A DNA stretch of 64,000 nt, from the NCBI RefSeq assembly GCF_022369515.1, contig NZ_CP059724.1, forward strand, positions 5,890,001 through 5,954,000, read 5' to 3'. This DNA is from Paenibacillus sp. 19GGS1-52 (GTDB lineage: Bacteria; Bacillota; Bacilli; Paenibacillales; Paenibacillaceae). The translations under genes were made by a program, and so were the position numbers. Below, piece by piece: positions 34,313 through 43,113 of the stretch (position 1 is its first letter; each line of letters starts with the position of its first letter). The notes beneath the pieces are model-generated. The model did no database searches. It saw only the letters and a program-made list of their open reading frames with translations, and was not told the origin of the DNA.

Positions 34313-35305
34313 TTAAGCCAACAGTGTCTTAACTTCCCCCTCATATAAATGGCAAGCAGTCAGATGTCCGGGTTCAGTCTCCTGTAGAGCAGGTCTTAGA
34401 TTCCGACATACATCCATCACTCGGGGACAACGTGTGTTAAACGCGCAGCCGACCGGTGCGTTAGAAGGACTAGGCACCTCACCTTGCAGGATAATCCGTT
34501 CCTTGCGAATATCCGGGTCCGGTTCAGGCACAGCCGACAATAGTGCTTGTGTATAGGGATGAAGCGGATGAGAATACAGCTTATTCTTGTCGGTAATCTC
34601 AACAATTCTGCCCAAGTACATCACTGCAACCCGATCGCAGATATGCTTCACGACGCTGAGATCATGGGCAATAAATATATAGGTTAATCCGAATTCACTC
34701 TGTAAATCCTGCATCAGGTTAATTACCTGAGATTGAATGGATACATCAAGTGCAGACACTGGCTCGTCCGCTATAATTAGCTTTGGCTGCAGTGCAAGTG
34801 CTCTGGCAATTCCGATCCGCTGACGCTGTCCGCCCGAGAACTGATGCGGATAACGCTGCAGATGCACTTTTGCCAAACCCACTACATCCGCAAGTCGCTC
34901 TACAGTAGCTCGACGTTCTTTGGCATTGCCTACACCATGAACAATCAACGGTTCTTCCAGAATACGCTGTACGGTATTGCGCGGATCAAGTGAGGAGAAC
35001 GGGTCCTGGAATACAATCTGCATCTCGCGACGCCGTTTGCGCATCTCTTCCATAGACAGCTTCGTAATATCCTGGCCCTCAAACCAGATTTCCCCGGCCG
35101 TTGGCTCAATCAGGCGCAGCAGTGAACGGCCTGTTGTAGATTTACCACAACCACTTTCCCCTACCAGACCAAAGGTCTCCCCTTTGTTTACCGAGAAAGA
35201 AATATCATCTACAGCCTTAACGAATCCTTGAGCTTTATTAAAAAAACCTTTGTTGATTGGATAATACTTCTTGAGGTTCTTGACCGTAAGCAGGCTCTCA
35301 CTCAT
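34313..35305 (-). CDS. Peptide ABC transporter ATP-binding protein (DppF/OppF family)
   Basis: Second ATPase subunit of the importer, 330 residues. Walker A (GESGCGKST, near residue 48), the signature FSGGQRQRIGIARAL near 160 and Walker B (KLIIADEPVSALD) are intact. The C-terminal oligopeptide-transporter domain carries cysteine-containing sequence (GCAFNTRCPRVMDVC), a region that may hold an iron-sulfur cluster in this family. AGGAGG lies 7 nt before the ATG, which overlaps the DppD-type stop by 4 bp (ATGA). Confidence 0.94.
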   Translation of the reverse strand: MSESLLTVKNLKKYYPINKGFFNKAQGFVKAVDDISFSVNKGETFGLVGESGCGKSTTGRSLLRLIEPTAGEIWFEGQDITKLSMEEMRKRRREMQIVFQDPFSSLDPRNTVQRILEEPLIVHGVGNAKERRATVERLADVVGLAKVHLQRYPHQFSGGQRQRIGIARALALQPKLIIADEPVSALDVSIQSQVINLMQDLQSEFGLTYIFIAHDLSVVKHICDRVAVMYLGRIVEITDKNKLYSHPLHPYTQALLSAVPEPDPDIRKERIILQGEVPSPSNAPVGCAFNTRCPRVMDVCRNLRPALQETEPGHLTACHLYEGEVKTLLA

Positions 35306-36291
35306 ACCGCGTCCTCCTGTTGACTTTCATGCAGCCAGCATCTGCAGCTGTGACGCTCCTCCTGCAGGGTAAGCTGAGGAAGAGATTGATGACAAATATC
35401 CATAACATGCGCACATCGCGGTGCGAAGCGACAGCCTTGCATGTCTTTACTGAGAATAGGCACATTGCCTGGGATGGAGTACAACCGTTCACGTGTCTCT
35501 TCCATTCTTGGTACAGACTCAATTAGTCCTCTTGTATAAGGATGAAGCGGATTTTTGAATATATCATGCACACTGCCTTCCTCTACAACCTTACCGGCAT
35601 ACATAACAGCAACCCTGTGGCACATTTCCGCCACAACTCCAAGATCATGAGTAATCATCATTACCGCAGTCCCTTGCTCTTCGTTCAGACGACGAATTAG
35701 ATCTAGAATCTGTGCCTGAATGGTTACGTCAAGCGCTGTCGTTGGTTCATCAGCAATCAACAGTTCTGGATTACAGGAGATCGACATCGCGATCATGACC
35801 CGCTGGCGCATACCTCCCGATAACTGATGAGGATATTCATCAATTATGGCTTCAGGCCGCGGAATACCAACCTTACGCAGCATTTCTATCGCATGTTCAC
35901 GTGCTTCTTTTTTTGACATTCCACGATGTAAACGCACGGTTTCTATAATTTGTTGGCCTACAGTAAACAGTGGATTAAGCGAAGTCATGGGTTCCTGAAA
36001 AATCATAGAAACCGAGTCACCCCGAATTTTGCGCATTTCTTTTTCCTTAAGCGGTACGATATCCTTACCTTTAAAAAGAATACGTCCACTTACTATTTTA
36101 CCGGGAGGATTTGGAACCAGCTTTAATATCGACAGGGAAGTGACGCTTTTGCCGCAACCCGATTCTCCAACAATTCCCAGTACCTCGCCAGGATTAATAT
36201 AAAGATCGACGCCATCAACAGCAGGAACCTCACCGCGGTCGGTAAAGAAATGGGTATGCAGATCTTCAATCTTCAGAATTGGCTGAATCAA
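35302..36291 (-). CDS. Peptide ABC transporter ATP-binding protein (DppD/OppD family)
   Basis: First ATPase subunit and first gene of the five-gene importer operon, 329 residues. Walker A (GESGCGKSVTS, near residue 40), the signature LSGGMRQRVMIAM near 155, Walker B (LLIADEPTTALD) and the C-terminal GCRFAPRCAHVMDIC oligopeptide domain are present. It appears to start at the TTG at 36291 with AGGG 6 nt upstream. The 253 bp to its right hold the operon promoter region. I saw no strong sigma-A pair or CodY box there. The WYL regulator gene lies beyond it. Confidence 0.92.
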   Translation of the reverse strand: MIQPILKIEDLHTHFFTDRGEVPAVDGVDLYINPGEVLGIVGESGCGKSVTSLSILKLVPNPPGKIVSGRILFKGKDIVPLKEKEMRKIRGDSVSMIFQEPMTSLNPLFTVGQQIIETVRLHRGMSKKEAREHAIEMLRKVGIPRPEAIIDEYPHQLSGGMRQRVMIAMSISCNPELLIADEPTTALDVTIQAQILDLIRRLNEEQGTAVMMITHDLGVVAEMCHRVAVMYAGKVVEEGSVHDIFKNPLHPYTRGLIESVPRMEETRERLYSIPGNVPILSKDMQGCRFAPRCAHVMDICHQSLPQLTLQEERHSCRCWLHESQQEDAV

Positions 36292-36544
36292 GATGAACCC
36301 TCTCTTCTATTTAAAAATTGAACTAAGGTCAAATGGTCAAAAAAAGAAAACCTCTCCTATCACAGAGAGATATAATGACTCAAACCTAACATCAAATGAG
36401 AATATTAACGGTTTAAAGCAACAAAGTTGTTATTTAATGTATAACTTACTATATAAATCGGTGATGCACAAGAGCGATTTATCATAATAGCTAACACTAT
36501 AGATTTTATATGATTTATTCCAGTTGGACATTATCCAAATAATG

Positions 36545-37510
36545 TTATTTATATAACATAAGCCATTTCTCCAATTGGTTCCTTAACGCTTCCCTGTAAT
36601 ACGAAGGCTCGATGATCTCTGCTTCCTCTTCAAATCTCATAACCCAGCGGACAAATCCTATATCCTGATCAATAGCTACCTTAAAATGGATATGCCTCGC
36701 CTGACGATCCACCTTATTCGGTTTGATGTCCATTTCCTCATCCTTAATTCTATCCATCATTCGTTCGGAAAACCTGACTTTGAACTCTACCTGTAGGCTA
36801 TCCCGATCCAAAGACCATTTCTGCTTCATAAAAGCCTGCAAATCAAACTGCTGCTTGGAAAACCAGCGATTCAAGGGCTTCACACTCGAAAAATCGTTAA
36901 TATGAAACGTTCGAATATCGCCGACACGATGACAAAAGCCGATGAGATGATACCGATTTTCCAATGGAACCAGACAATACGGGTCAATCTTAATCCCTTT
37001 CTCTTCATAAGCATTTTCACTATAATCCACCTGAATACTCTTCTGTTTCAGCAGCGCTGCCAGAATAGCAGTCAGAAAGGGTGGCTGCTCTACCTGGGAG
37101 TTGCTTCTTTCTGGCCAGATCGTCACTGCTTCTCTTTTAGCACTCTCCATCTTTTCTTCCCGTTCAGCCTTATGTTTGTATTCGGTCGCCAATACTTTTT
37201 CATAAGCGCTCTCAAAATCCATAGGCAATAAAGGTTTGATATCTTTCATAATGTTGAGAAGTTGTGAAAATGCATTGGACTCTTCTTCTGACCAGTCCAA
37301 GGGATAAAGTGCAAAATTCCCAATAAAAGCGTACCCCTTTCCGTGTCCTAGATGGGTAATGGGGATATGCATCGCGCTAAGTGCATCCATATCCCGGTAT
37401 ATCGTTCGCTCACTGTTGCCGCAGCGTTCTGCTAATTCACGCGCCAATATTCCTGGTTTGGCTTGAACTAGCGTAATGATGCGCATCATTCGGATTAATC
37501 GATCTGTCAT
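36545..37510 (-). CDS. YafY-like regulator (HTH_11 and WYL domains)
   Basis: Transcription regulator of 321 residues. An N-terminal winged helix (about 1-60, with LAERCGNSERTIYRDMDALS as the recognition region) is followed by a WYL domain (about 145-215) and a C-terminal WCX extension (about 240-320). In the WYL core the tripeptide region reads ENRYHLIGFCH, so the usual W-Y-L is replaced while the downstream GxC and R-F-x-I features are kept. ATG 37510 has AGGAG 8 nt upstream. It lies upstream of the peptide ABC operon on the same strand, separated by 253 bp; control of that operon is possible but unsupported. Confidence 0.88.
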   Translation of the reverse strand: MTDRLIRMMRIITLVQAKPGILARELAERCGNSERTIYRDMDALSAMHIPITHLGHGKGYAFIGNFALYPLDWSEEESNAFSQLLNIMKDIKPLLPMDFESAYEKVLATEYKHKAEREEKMESAKREAVTIWPERSNSQVEQPPFLTAILAALLKQKSIQVDYSENAYEEKGIKIDPYCLVPLENRYHLIGFCHRVGDIRTFHINDFSSVKPLNRWFSKQQFDLQAFMKQKWSLDRDSLQVEFKVRFSERMMDRIKDEEMDIKPNKVDRQARHIHFKVAIDQDIGFVRWVMRFEEEAEIIEPSYYREALRNQLEKWLMLYK

Positions 37511-37730
37511 ATTCAATTCTCCTTGATATATGGTAAAATAGGCCCATTATTTTACGAAAAACTAGTCTTTTATATCTACGACTAGTGGTTTGATAACCGT
37601 GATTTATAATAATATAATAGAACTATTTTACTATATTACCACAATTAGATGTCACATTTTCCGCCACCCACTTTTACATAATGATGAAAAGTGTGATCAT
37701 ATGTATAATTCTAATTTTCGTTTCTGTGCA

Positions 37731-38438
37731 TCACATGAGGCCCATTCTATATTGTATTTGTCCGACGGCTATATTGTCTCTTTGAAGTACAAATTCGCTC
37801 TGCCGATATAGTATTTCTGCTTCTTTAAGCAATAAATGATCTCCTGAACGAACCGCCAATAGCAGCAGCTTATCGGCATGGCGACGGAGCTTCTCGTGGG
37901 CTAGTAAGAGTTGACCCGTTTTCCGCAGCTCTACTGCATCTTCGAGCACTTTCTTTGTCTTCAATAATTCCAAATGTTTCTCTACATAAAAGCTGCTGGA
38001 GTCTTCCAGAACACTTGTATGATGAGTGTATTCCAGACCCAGTTTTTGTACAGGCAGTTCTCGTATACGTTCTCCCTGCCGCTGTTTATATTGCCACTGC
38101 AGCCAGAGGGCTTCATATCTGCCAGCAGGCATAGCAGTCAATGTAAATTCCAACACGACATAATTGCGTTGTCCAGATTGTAATTTACCTAGTTTGAGCA
38201 GCAGCGAACGCCCTTCCCCAGCTTCCACTCTGCAGCCATAACTTTGGCTGAACTTTACATGGGGTTCAAGCCAAATTCTCAGCTCGATTTCACGCGCAAC
38301 TACCTTACGGCTTCTTTTCTGATATTCCACTTTTGCAGTGATCCCTTTCCACTCGACAAGCAAAGCTATATTTCGGGCTCCACCTGCAAAAATACGCTCT
38401 TTACTCCATGTAAATATGGGCTGGATACTTGCTTGCAT
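37731..38438 (-). CDS. Unrecognised protein resembling a VWA-protein C-terminal region without the VWA domain
   Basis: Soluble protein of 235 residues without signal peptide or membrane segments. The N-terminal half is beta-rich (FTWSKERIFAGGARNIALL, then LEPHVKFSQSYG and LLKLGKLQSGQRNYVVLEF), and the C-terminal third is helical and charged (LLKTKKVLEDAVELRKTGQL). This order resembles the region that follows the von Willebrand A domain in Bacillota VWA proteins, but no MIDAS motif (DxSxS) is present. AGAGG lies 7 nt before ATG 38438; an upstream in-frame ATG at 38495 is less likely. It may be a domain-deleted paralogue. I assign no function. Confidence 0.65.
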   Translation of the reverse strand: MQASIQPIFTWSKERIFAGGARNIALLVEWKGITAKVEYQKRSRKVVAREIELRIWLEPHVKFSQSYGCRVEAGEGRSLLLKLGKLQSGQRNYVVLEFTLTAMPAGRYEALWLQWQYKQRQGERIRELPVQKLGLEYTHHTSVLEDSSSFYVEKHLELLKTKKVLEDAVELRKTGQLLLAHEKLRRHADKLLLLAVRSGDHLLLKEAEILYRQSEFVLQRDNIAVGQIQYRMGLM

Positions 38439-38541
38439 ATTTCCACCTCTTTCTTTTTTTGGGTCTTCTATTAATGTACCAATATTGGCGGACAACTCCT
38501 TGTCATGGAATATACGTTCGGCTTTATAATATCGACAAAAA

Positions 38542-38576
38542 AAGAGCCAACCTACTAAAAAAGTAGACTGCCTCTT
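38542..38576 (-). terminator. Terminator downstream of the M50B-like gene
   Basis: An interrupted hairpin with outer AAGAG/CTCTT and inner CTACT/AGTAG stems. On the minus strand a seven-T run follows immediately. It lies 50 bp after the M50B-like stop codon. Confidence 0.65.
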
Positions 38577-38625
38577 GGGGCAAAATATTATTTTGTCTAA
38601 TTTTGACGAAAGTCAGACAGCTATC

Positions 38626-39312
38626 TTAGCTGTTAACTTTGCTGACCTCGCCCTTAGCATCTTTGAAGAAGAACCCCAGTGCCCACTTGGCGCATAACAA
38701 AGAGAGTCCGAAAAACAATAGGGTCCATACTACGGCTGGCAGCGGTGTAAGTCTCGCAAGATTACTAGCATCTCCAGCACGATCTGGTGATATTATCGAC
38801 AAAGACAGCAAATACAGAGTTCCTGTTACAGACTCTTCCAGTGTCAGAAAGGCCAGCAAGAGGTAATAGTATTTGCTAACCTTTTTCCAGAAGACCAGCA
38901 TCGCAACATTCAGTACAATAAAACCACTTAACCAAAGAACACCGAAGCCACCACGCACATATAACAGCAGCATAATTAACGCCACTCCGGTGGCCAGTAC
39001 CAGTCCCCATTGGTGTCGACCTTTGGCATATAAATAGAATAGCAACAGTGAAAATAATGAAGCTAGTGGATATCCAGCTAATGATACTAATATCGCCTTT
39101 CCTCCAGCTTGAATCGCAGAATACGTCACACCGCTATGATTAGCGTACAGCTCTATGCGCAGAACTTTACCCGAAAGCAGCAAGGTAACCAGCGCATGAC
39201 CAAATTCATGAATCATCGTATCCAGATTGCGAAACAAGGACGAAAAAGGAATAAATCTCGTCAAAAGCGCTGAGCCGGCCAGAAATAATATGGTTTTGAG
39301 CCATTTATTCAT
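38626..39312 (-). CDS. M50B-like membrane metalloprotease family protein
   Basis: Integral membrane protein of 228 residues with about six transmembrane segments. The motif IHEFGHAL near residue 35 is an HExxH zinc site just after the first membrane segment, which fits the Peptidase_M50B-like family. A second metal ligand of the NPxxD type is not obvious, so catalytic activity is uncertain. ATG 39312 has GGGAGG about 10 nt upstream and is preferred to an in-frame start 13 codons earlier. It is divergent from the coiled-coil protein gene and has its own terminator. The substrate is unknown. Confidence 0.78.
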   Translation of the reverse strand: MNKWLKTILFLAGSALLTRFIPFSSLFRNLDTMIHEFGHALVTLLLSGKVLRIELYANHSGVTYSAIQAGGKAILVSLAGYPLASLFSLLLFYLYAKGRHQWGLVLATGVALIMLLLYVRGGFGVLWLSGFIVLNVAMLVFWKKVSKYYYLLLAFLTLEESVTGTLYLLSLSIISPDRAGDASNLARLTPLPAVVWTLLFFGLSLLCAKWALGFFFKDAKGEVSKVNS

Positions 39313-39460
39313 TAAACCATCCCCTCCCGTCCAAAGTATACGACATTTCAAACCCTCTGCTCAATTAATCAGGAACATTGTCTTGTGCCAGAAGCTGTCG
39401 GACGCTGTCAAGCTATGATAAAATAAGGGTAATATAAGCCTATACTAGGTGGTGAAATTA

Positions 39461-39949
39461 ATGAAAGAAAGTAGCTGTCGAAAGTTCATGAAACTATTAG
39501 GTTCGGCCCTGCTTCTGCTTGGAATATCTGCTGCCCTTCCGGTTCCTGCCGCCCACGCTAATTATTTCAATGATATATATAATGGACTGCAAAAATTCTC
39601 GGAGTTACCAAGTGACGTGAATCAATTACAGGAAAGTTACCGGCAGACAACAGAAGAGCTGCAGCAGACCAAAGACGAGCTTGGGAATACGCAAGATCAA
39701 TTAGGTGAAACGTTGAAAGAGATGGATACGTATCGTACTCAGAATGCCGCCTTGCAGGAACAGAACCTCCAGTTGACCAAGGTGGTAGATGAATTAAGGG
39801 ATGACCGTGTTGCACGCGAAAATTATTTGCACAAAATCAAGATGACCGTCTTTACTGGAATAGGCCTTGTATTAGGTTATTTTATTCTGACACGGTTGGT
39901 TCGTTTCGGTATGCGGCACCGTTCTAGAAGAGGAGATCGGCTGCGGTAA
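39461..39949 (+). CDS. Secreted coiled-coil protein with C-terminal membrane anchor
   Basis: Protein of 162 residues, not recognised as a named family. It has a signal peptide (about 1-34, ending near AHA|NYF), a heptad-patterned coiled coil rich in Gln, Glu and Leu (about 45-125, for example QLQESYRQTTEELQQTKDEL), one transmembrane segment (about 129-150) and a short basic tail RHRSRRGDRLR. It would thus be exposed outside with the basic tail inside. AGGTGG lies 8 nt before the ATG. The AIM24 gene follows after 27 bp, indicating an operon. Confidence 0.75.
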   Translation: MKESSCRKFMKLLGSALLLLGISAALPVPAAHANYFNDIYNGLQKFSELPSDVNQLQESYRQTTEELQQTKDELGNTQDQLGETLKEMDTYRTQNAALQEQNLQLTKVVDELRDDRVARENYLHKIKMTVFTGIGLVLGYFILTRLVRFGMRHRSRRGDRLR

Positions 39950-39976
39950 TTGGCGGAACAACAAGGGGGATTGAGT

Positions 39977-40681
39977 ATGAACGTCGATATCCAGGATGAA
40001 GGAGATAGCGGCAGTGGACAAGCCGTAGCCTTCACAATAGGAGAGAATGAAGAGGTTCATGTACTGCATCCACAGCAGATTATAGCGTATCAGGGTCCCT
40101 CATCAGGACGGGCAGACAGGTTCATGGATGTAAAGGGGATGTACCGCAAGCGTAAGCTGATCCGTTCTGATCTGTCTGGTCCTTGCCGGTTCGTCGCAGC
40201 CCTTCCCCCGGGATATCGCATAAAGACGCTACAAATGGATGGAAAAAGCGATCTGCTCTACGATTTCAAGCATCTTTTCTTCTATAGCAAAGGTATTACT
40301 ATGCAGACCCGGGTGCTGAGTATAAAGAATATGTTAATCACCAGAGATATTATCAAGGTTAAATTCTCCGGCCATGGCACTATCGGCATACTGACTGAGG
40401 GAACTGTGTGTGAAGCAGAGCTTGATCCCTTAGAGCCGCTATATATAGATGCCGGCAGTGTCGTTGCTTATCCAGAGAATGCCCAGCTTGAACTTACTGT
40501 GTACGGCAACCATCTGGCTAGCCAGCATATGAGTTATCATTGGAAAATGACCGGGCATGGATCTGTGTTGTTTCAGGCCGGCCGGCAGAGTCGCCGCTTT
40601 GAACGGGATAATAACGATGATGGAATTATCAAGCGATTTTTACGTGAAGCCTTGCCCTTTGGGGGCGTATTTATTAAATAG
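39977..40681 (+). CDS. AIM24 family protein
   Basis: Protein of 234 residues with the AIM24/TraB-domain-like beta-rich fold, named after a yeast mitochondrial protein but widespread in bacteria. No signal peptide or membrane segment is seen. Recognisable stretches are LLYDFKHLFFYSKGITMQT near residue 93 and GHGTIGILTEGTV near 130. ATG 39977 has AGGGGG 7 nt upstream; a TTG directly after the previous stop is less likely. The molecular role in bacteria is unknown. The upstream gene is the membrane coiled-coil protein in the same operon. Confidence 0.8.
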   Translation: MNVDIQDEGDSGSGQAVAFTIGENEEVHVLHPQQIIAYQGPSSGRADRFMDVKGMYRKRKLIRSDLSGPCRFVAALPPGYRIKTLQMDGKSDLLYDFKHLFFYSKGITMQTRVLSIKNMLITRDIIKVKFSGHGTIGILTEGTVCEAELDPLEPLYIDAGSVVAYPENAQLELTVYGNHLASQHMSYHWKMTGHGSVLFQAGRQSRRFERDNNDDGIIKRFLREALPFGGVFIK

Positions 40682-40701
40682 CTATTGTGCTGATCTTCGC
40701 T

Positions 40702-40739
40702 AAAAAAAGCAAGTCCCCTTATCGGCGACTTGCTTTTTT
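40702..40739. terminator. Bidirectional rho-independent terminator
   Basis: AAAAAAGCAAGTC pairs with GACTTGCTTTTTT across an 11-nt loop between the convergent AIM24 and dps genes. Both strands end in T-runs. Confidence 0.92.
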
Positions 40740-40761
40740 CTGCATGGCTTCGAATTCTCTC

Positions 40762-41217
40762 TTAGCCTTGGAAGGCGTTTAACATCCAGACATGCTTCTC
40801 AACACTACTTCTAATGCCAATCAACAGATCAGCAGTCGGCTGATCTCTCAGTTCTTCCGCAGCTGTGATTACACCTTGTAGTTCCTCGGCAACTGCAGTA
40901 AAGTCCTTAACCAATTCAGTCACCATTACCTTAGCATCTTCGCCACCGCGTGCTTCCTGAAGCTCGGAAAGAGCTAAATATTGTGTCATGCTAGAAGCTG
41001 GTTGCCCCCCAATAGCCAGTAAGCGCTCAGCCAATGCATCAACATAGCCGGTAGCTTCATTGTAGAGTTCTTCAAATTTTGCATGCAGCGTGAAGAACTG
41101 TGACCCGCTAACATACCAATGATAGTGGTGCAGCTTTACGTAGAGCAATGACCAATTTGCTGTTTGACGATTCAAAGCAGCTTGCAGTTCTGTCTGGCTT
41201 TTCAATTGTGTACTCAT
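40762..41217 (-). CDS. dps: Dps family ferritin-like DNA-protection protein
   Basis: Dodecameric ferritin-like protein of 151 residues that oxidises and stores iron and protects DNA from peroxide. The inter-subunit ferroxidase ligands are visible in LHHYHWYVSG and the following LHAKFEELYNE, with the DALAERLLAIGG helix after them. ATG 41217 has GGGAGG 8 nt upstream. A PerR-type palindrome overlaps its predicted promoter, so peroxide induction is likely, as for mrgA of Bacillus subtilis. The gene is monocistronic, ending at a shared terminator. Confidence 0.94.
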   Translation of the reverse strand: MSTQLKSQTELQAALNRQTANWSLLYVKLHHYHWYVSGSQFFTLHAKFEELYNEATGYVDALAERLLAIGGQPASSMTQYLALSELQEARGGEDAKVMVTELVKDFTAVAEELQGVITAAEELRDQPTADLLIGIRSSVEKHVWMLNAFQG

Positions 41218-41251
41218 TAATAAAACCTCCCGGAGAATAGTTTGTTTTTGT

Positions 41252-41285
41252 ATTATATTTAGACTCATTCTAAATCTATATATAA
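41252..41285 (-). promoter_or_regulatory. dps promoter with PerR-like box
   Basis: On the minus strand TATAAT (41257-41252) is preceded at 17 bp by TATAGA as a weak -35. Between and over them lies a 19-bp inverted repeat (41257-41275) with arms ATTTAGA and TCTAAAT. Its core TTAGACTCATTCTAA matches the Per box TTATAATNATTATAA at 11 of 14 defined positions. The remaining sequence to 41520 shows no gene or hairpin I can support. Confidence 0.6.
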
Positions 41286-41520
41286 TTTAACATACAATTA
41301 TTTTTTTTGCAATCTATTGCAAAAATTTGGTTGTTGCAAATTCTAGCATAGCTTTCTTTCATTTTATAACCTGTTAGTAACGTCACATTCTGCAAAAAGC
41401 ACCCAAATTGTAACAATTCACCTCACTATGGAAGGAAAGATTACACAAGAAGAATTTGGGCTCTAACAGCGAGCGTAAGAACCCTCCGAACCCGTAGCGA
41501 CTTGATTCACGAACGGTCAC

Positions 41521-42999
41521 TTAGATTGAGGTGATATTCGCCTCTGCAACTTTACCTTTAGCGCTCCTGAAGAATGCTTTCATTTCTTCGCGCTTGGCTT
41601 TGGGATTGAGCACATATACAGTATCACCAGTCATAATTATAGTGCTTCCGTGAGGGGTCACAATATTTCTATTTCTTATAATTGCCGTGAACAAAATATC
41701 GTCTGGCAATCCTATCTCCGCGATCTGCATACCGGCAATCAGCATATGTGACTTAATTTCGATATGATTAAATTCAGAGTCTGTCTTACACAAGGCCACT
41801 AGCTCCATAAGAGAAGGCTGCGTTTCATTCTCTTGTCCGACCAACTTTAACCGAGAAGCCAAAGGTGAAATCGTGGTCCCCTGGATAACAGCCGAGGTTA
41901 GAACCACAAAGAAGACAACATTGAAGAATAAGCGCCCGTTCGCGAGACCCGCCAGCAATGGATAAGTAGCTAGTACAATCGGAACAGCTCCACGAAGACC
42001 CGCCCAGGAGAGCAGTGTTTTTTCACGAAACGTGAATTTAGCAAAATACAAACTTACAAAAACCCCAATAGGTCTGGCTACAGCCATTAATATGACAGAT
42101 AGCAGCAGTCCTTGCCAGGCAATACTCGCTAGTTCTTGCGGAAACACTAGTAAGCCCAGCAAAACGAACATGAAAATCTGCATCATCCAGGCAAAGCCGT
42201 GATTAAAATTCATAATGGTACGGTGATACATCAGCTCGGTATTGCCCAGCGTCAGGCCCATAACATAAACGGCAAGCAGACCGCTGCTGTGTACTGTTGC
42301 TGCTAAACCGTAGGTCAACACGGCAAAACCGATCGCCAATACCGGATACAAACCCGAGGAATCCAGATTGATTTTATTGATCATGTATGCTGCCGCTTTG
42401 CCGAGCAATATACCCAACAATAATCCGATACCCATTTCCCACGCAAAGGAAAAAAACAGCTTCCATAAAGCCGTGTCAGGATGCTGAATCCATTCGATTA
42501 ATGAAACGGTTAAAAATACCGCCATAGGATCATTACTACCAGACTCTACTTCAAGAGTCGAGGTTAGGCGTTTATCAATGTTTTTGCCACCAAGTACTGA
42601 AAAGACTGCCGCCGCGTCCGTTGAACCCACTATTGCTCCAAACAAAAAGCTTTCTGTCCAAGGCACATCGAGCACAAACTTAGCGAATCCCCCTACAATG
42701 GCGGTCGTGAGCAAGACACCTATTGTGGATAAGGATAAGGCTGGCCGGATAACGGGGCGAATTTCCTTTATGCTCGTCTGCATTCCGCCCTCAAACAGAA
42801 TAACAACCAGCGCGAAAATTCCGATGATCTGTGTTAAAGAAGCATTATTAAAATAAATGAAACGGCTTAATACCATCCCTGCGGCAATAAAAAGAACCAA
42901 AGCCGGCATGCCAAAACGGGTAGAAAATTTGGTGGAGAGCACGCCTACGAGCAGCAGTGCGGCCAGCAATAAAATAACATTGTCCGCAAGTTGAGTCAT
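41521..42999 (-). CDS. Potassium/proton antiporter (CPA1, NhaP2/CvrA type)
   Basis: Membrane cation/proton antiporter of 492 residues. Twelve or thirteen transmembrane segments fill residues 1-385, with the ion-site region GAIVGSTDAAAVFSVLG near 125 and ESGSNDPMAVFLTV near 155. A C-terminal TrkA_C domain (about 400-475) probably binds a nucleotide or other ligand and gates the channel. This domain combination is typical of K+/H+ antiporters with c-di-AMP or ATP control in Bacillota, but the ligand is not visible. The ribosome site is weak. It appears monocistronic. Confidence 0.88.
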   Translation of the reverse strand: MTQLADNVILLLAALLLVGVLSTKFSTRFGMPALVLFIAAGMVLSRFIYFNNASLTQIIGIFALVVILFEGGMQTSIKEIRPVIRPALSLSTIGVLLTTAIVGGFAKFVLDVPWTESFLFGAIVGSTDAAAVFSVLGGKNIDKRLTSTLEVESGSNDPMAVFLTVSLIEWIQHPDTALWKLFFSFAWEMGIGLLLGILLGKAAAYMINKINLDSSGLYPVLAIGFAVLTYGLAATVHSSGLLAVYVMGLTLGNTELMYHRTIMNFNHGFAWMMQIFMFVLLGLLVFPQELASIAWQGLLLSVILMAVARPIGVFVSLYFAKFTFREKTLLSWAGLRGAVPIVLATYPLLAGLANGRLFFNVVFFVVLTSAVIQGTTISPLASRLKLVGQENETQPSLMELVALCKTDSEFNHIEIKSHMLIAGMQIAEIGLPDDILFTAIIRNRNIVTPHGSTIIMTGDTVYVLNPKAKREEMKAFFRSAKGKVAEANITSI

Positions 43000-43113
43000 G
43001 AGTTAGGTTCACGCCTTTCTTGTACATTATTATTATTACCCTCATTCAATTCCTTTAAAAATAAAACAGCTTCGATTCTTACTCCTAAGGAGTGGAACCG
43101 AAGCCGTCTTCAA

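Noticed and set aside
36292..36544. Possible CodY box upstream of the peptide ABC operon
   Set aside because: The best stretch matches the 15-bp CodY consensus at about nine positions only, which is expected by chance in AT-rich sequence.
41428..41466. Twelve-codon frame MEGKITQEEFGL upstream of dps
   Set aside because: No ribosome site at a useful distance and no homology clue; too short to support.
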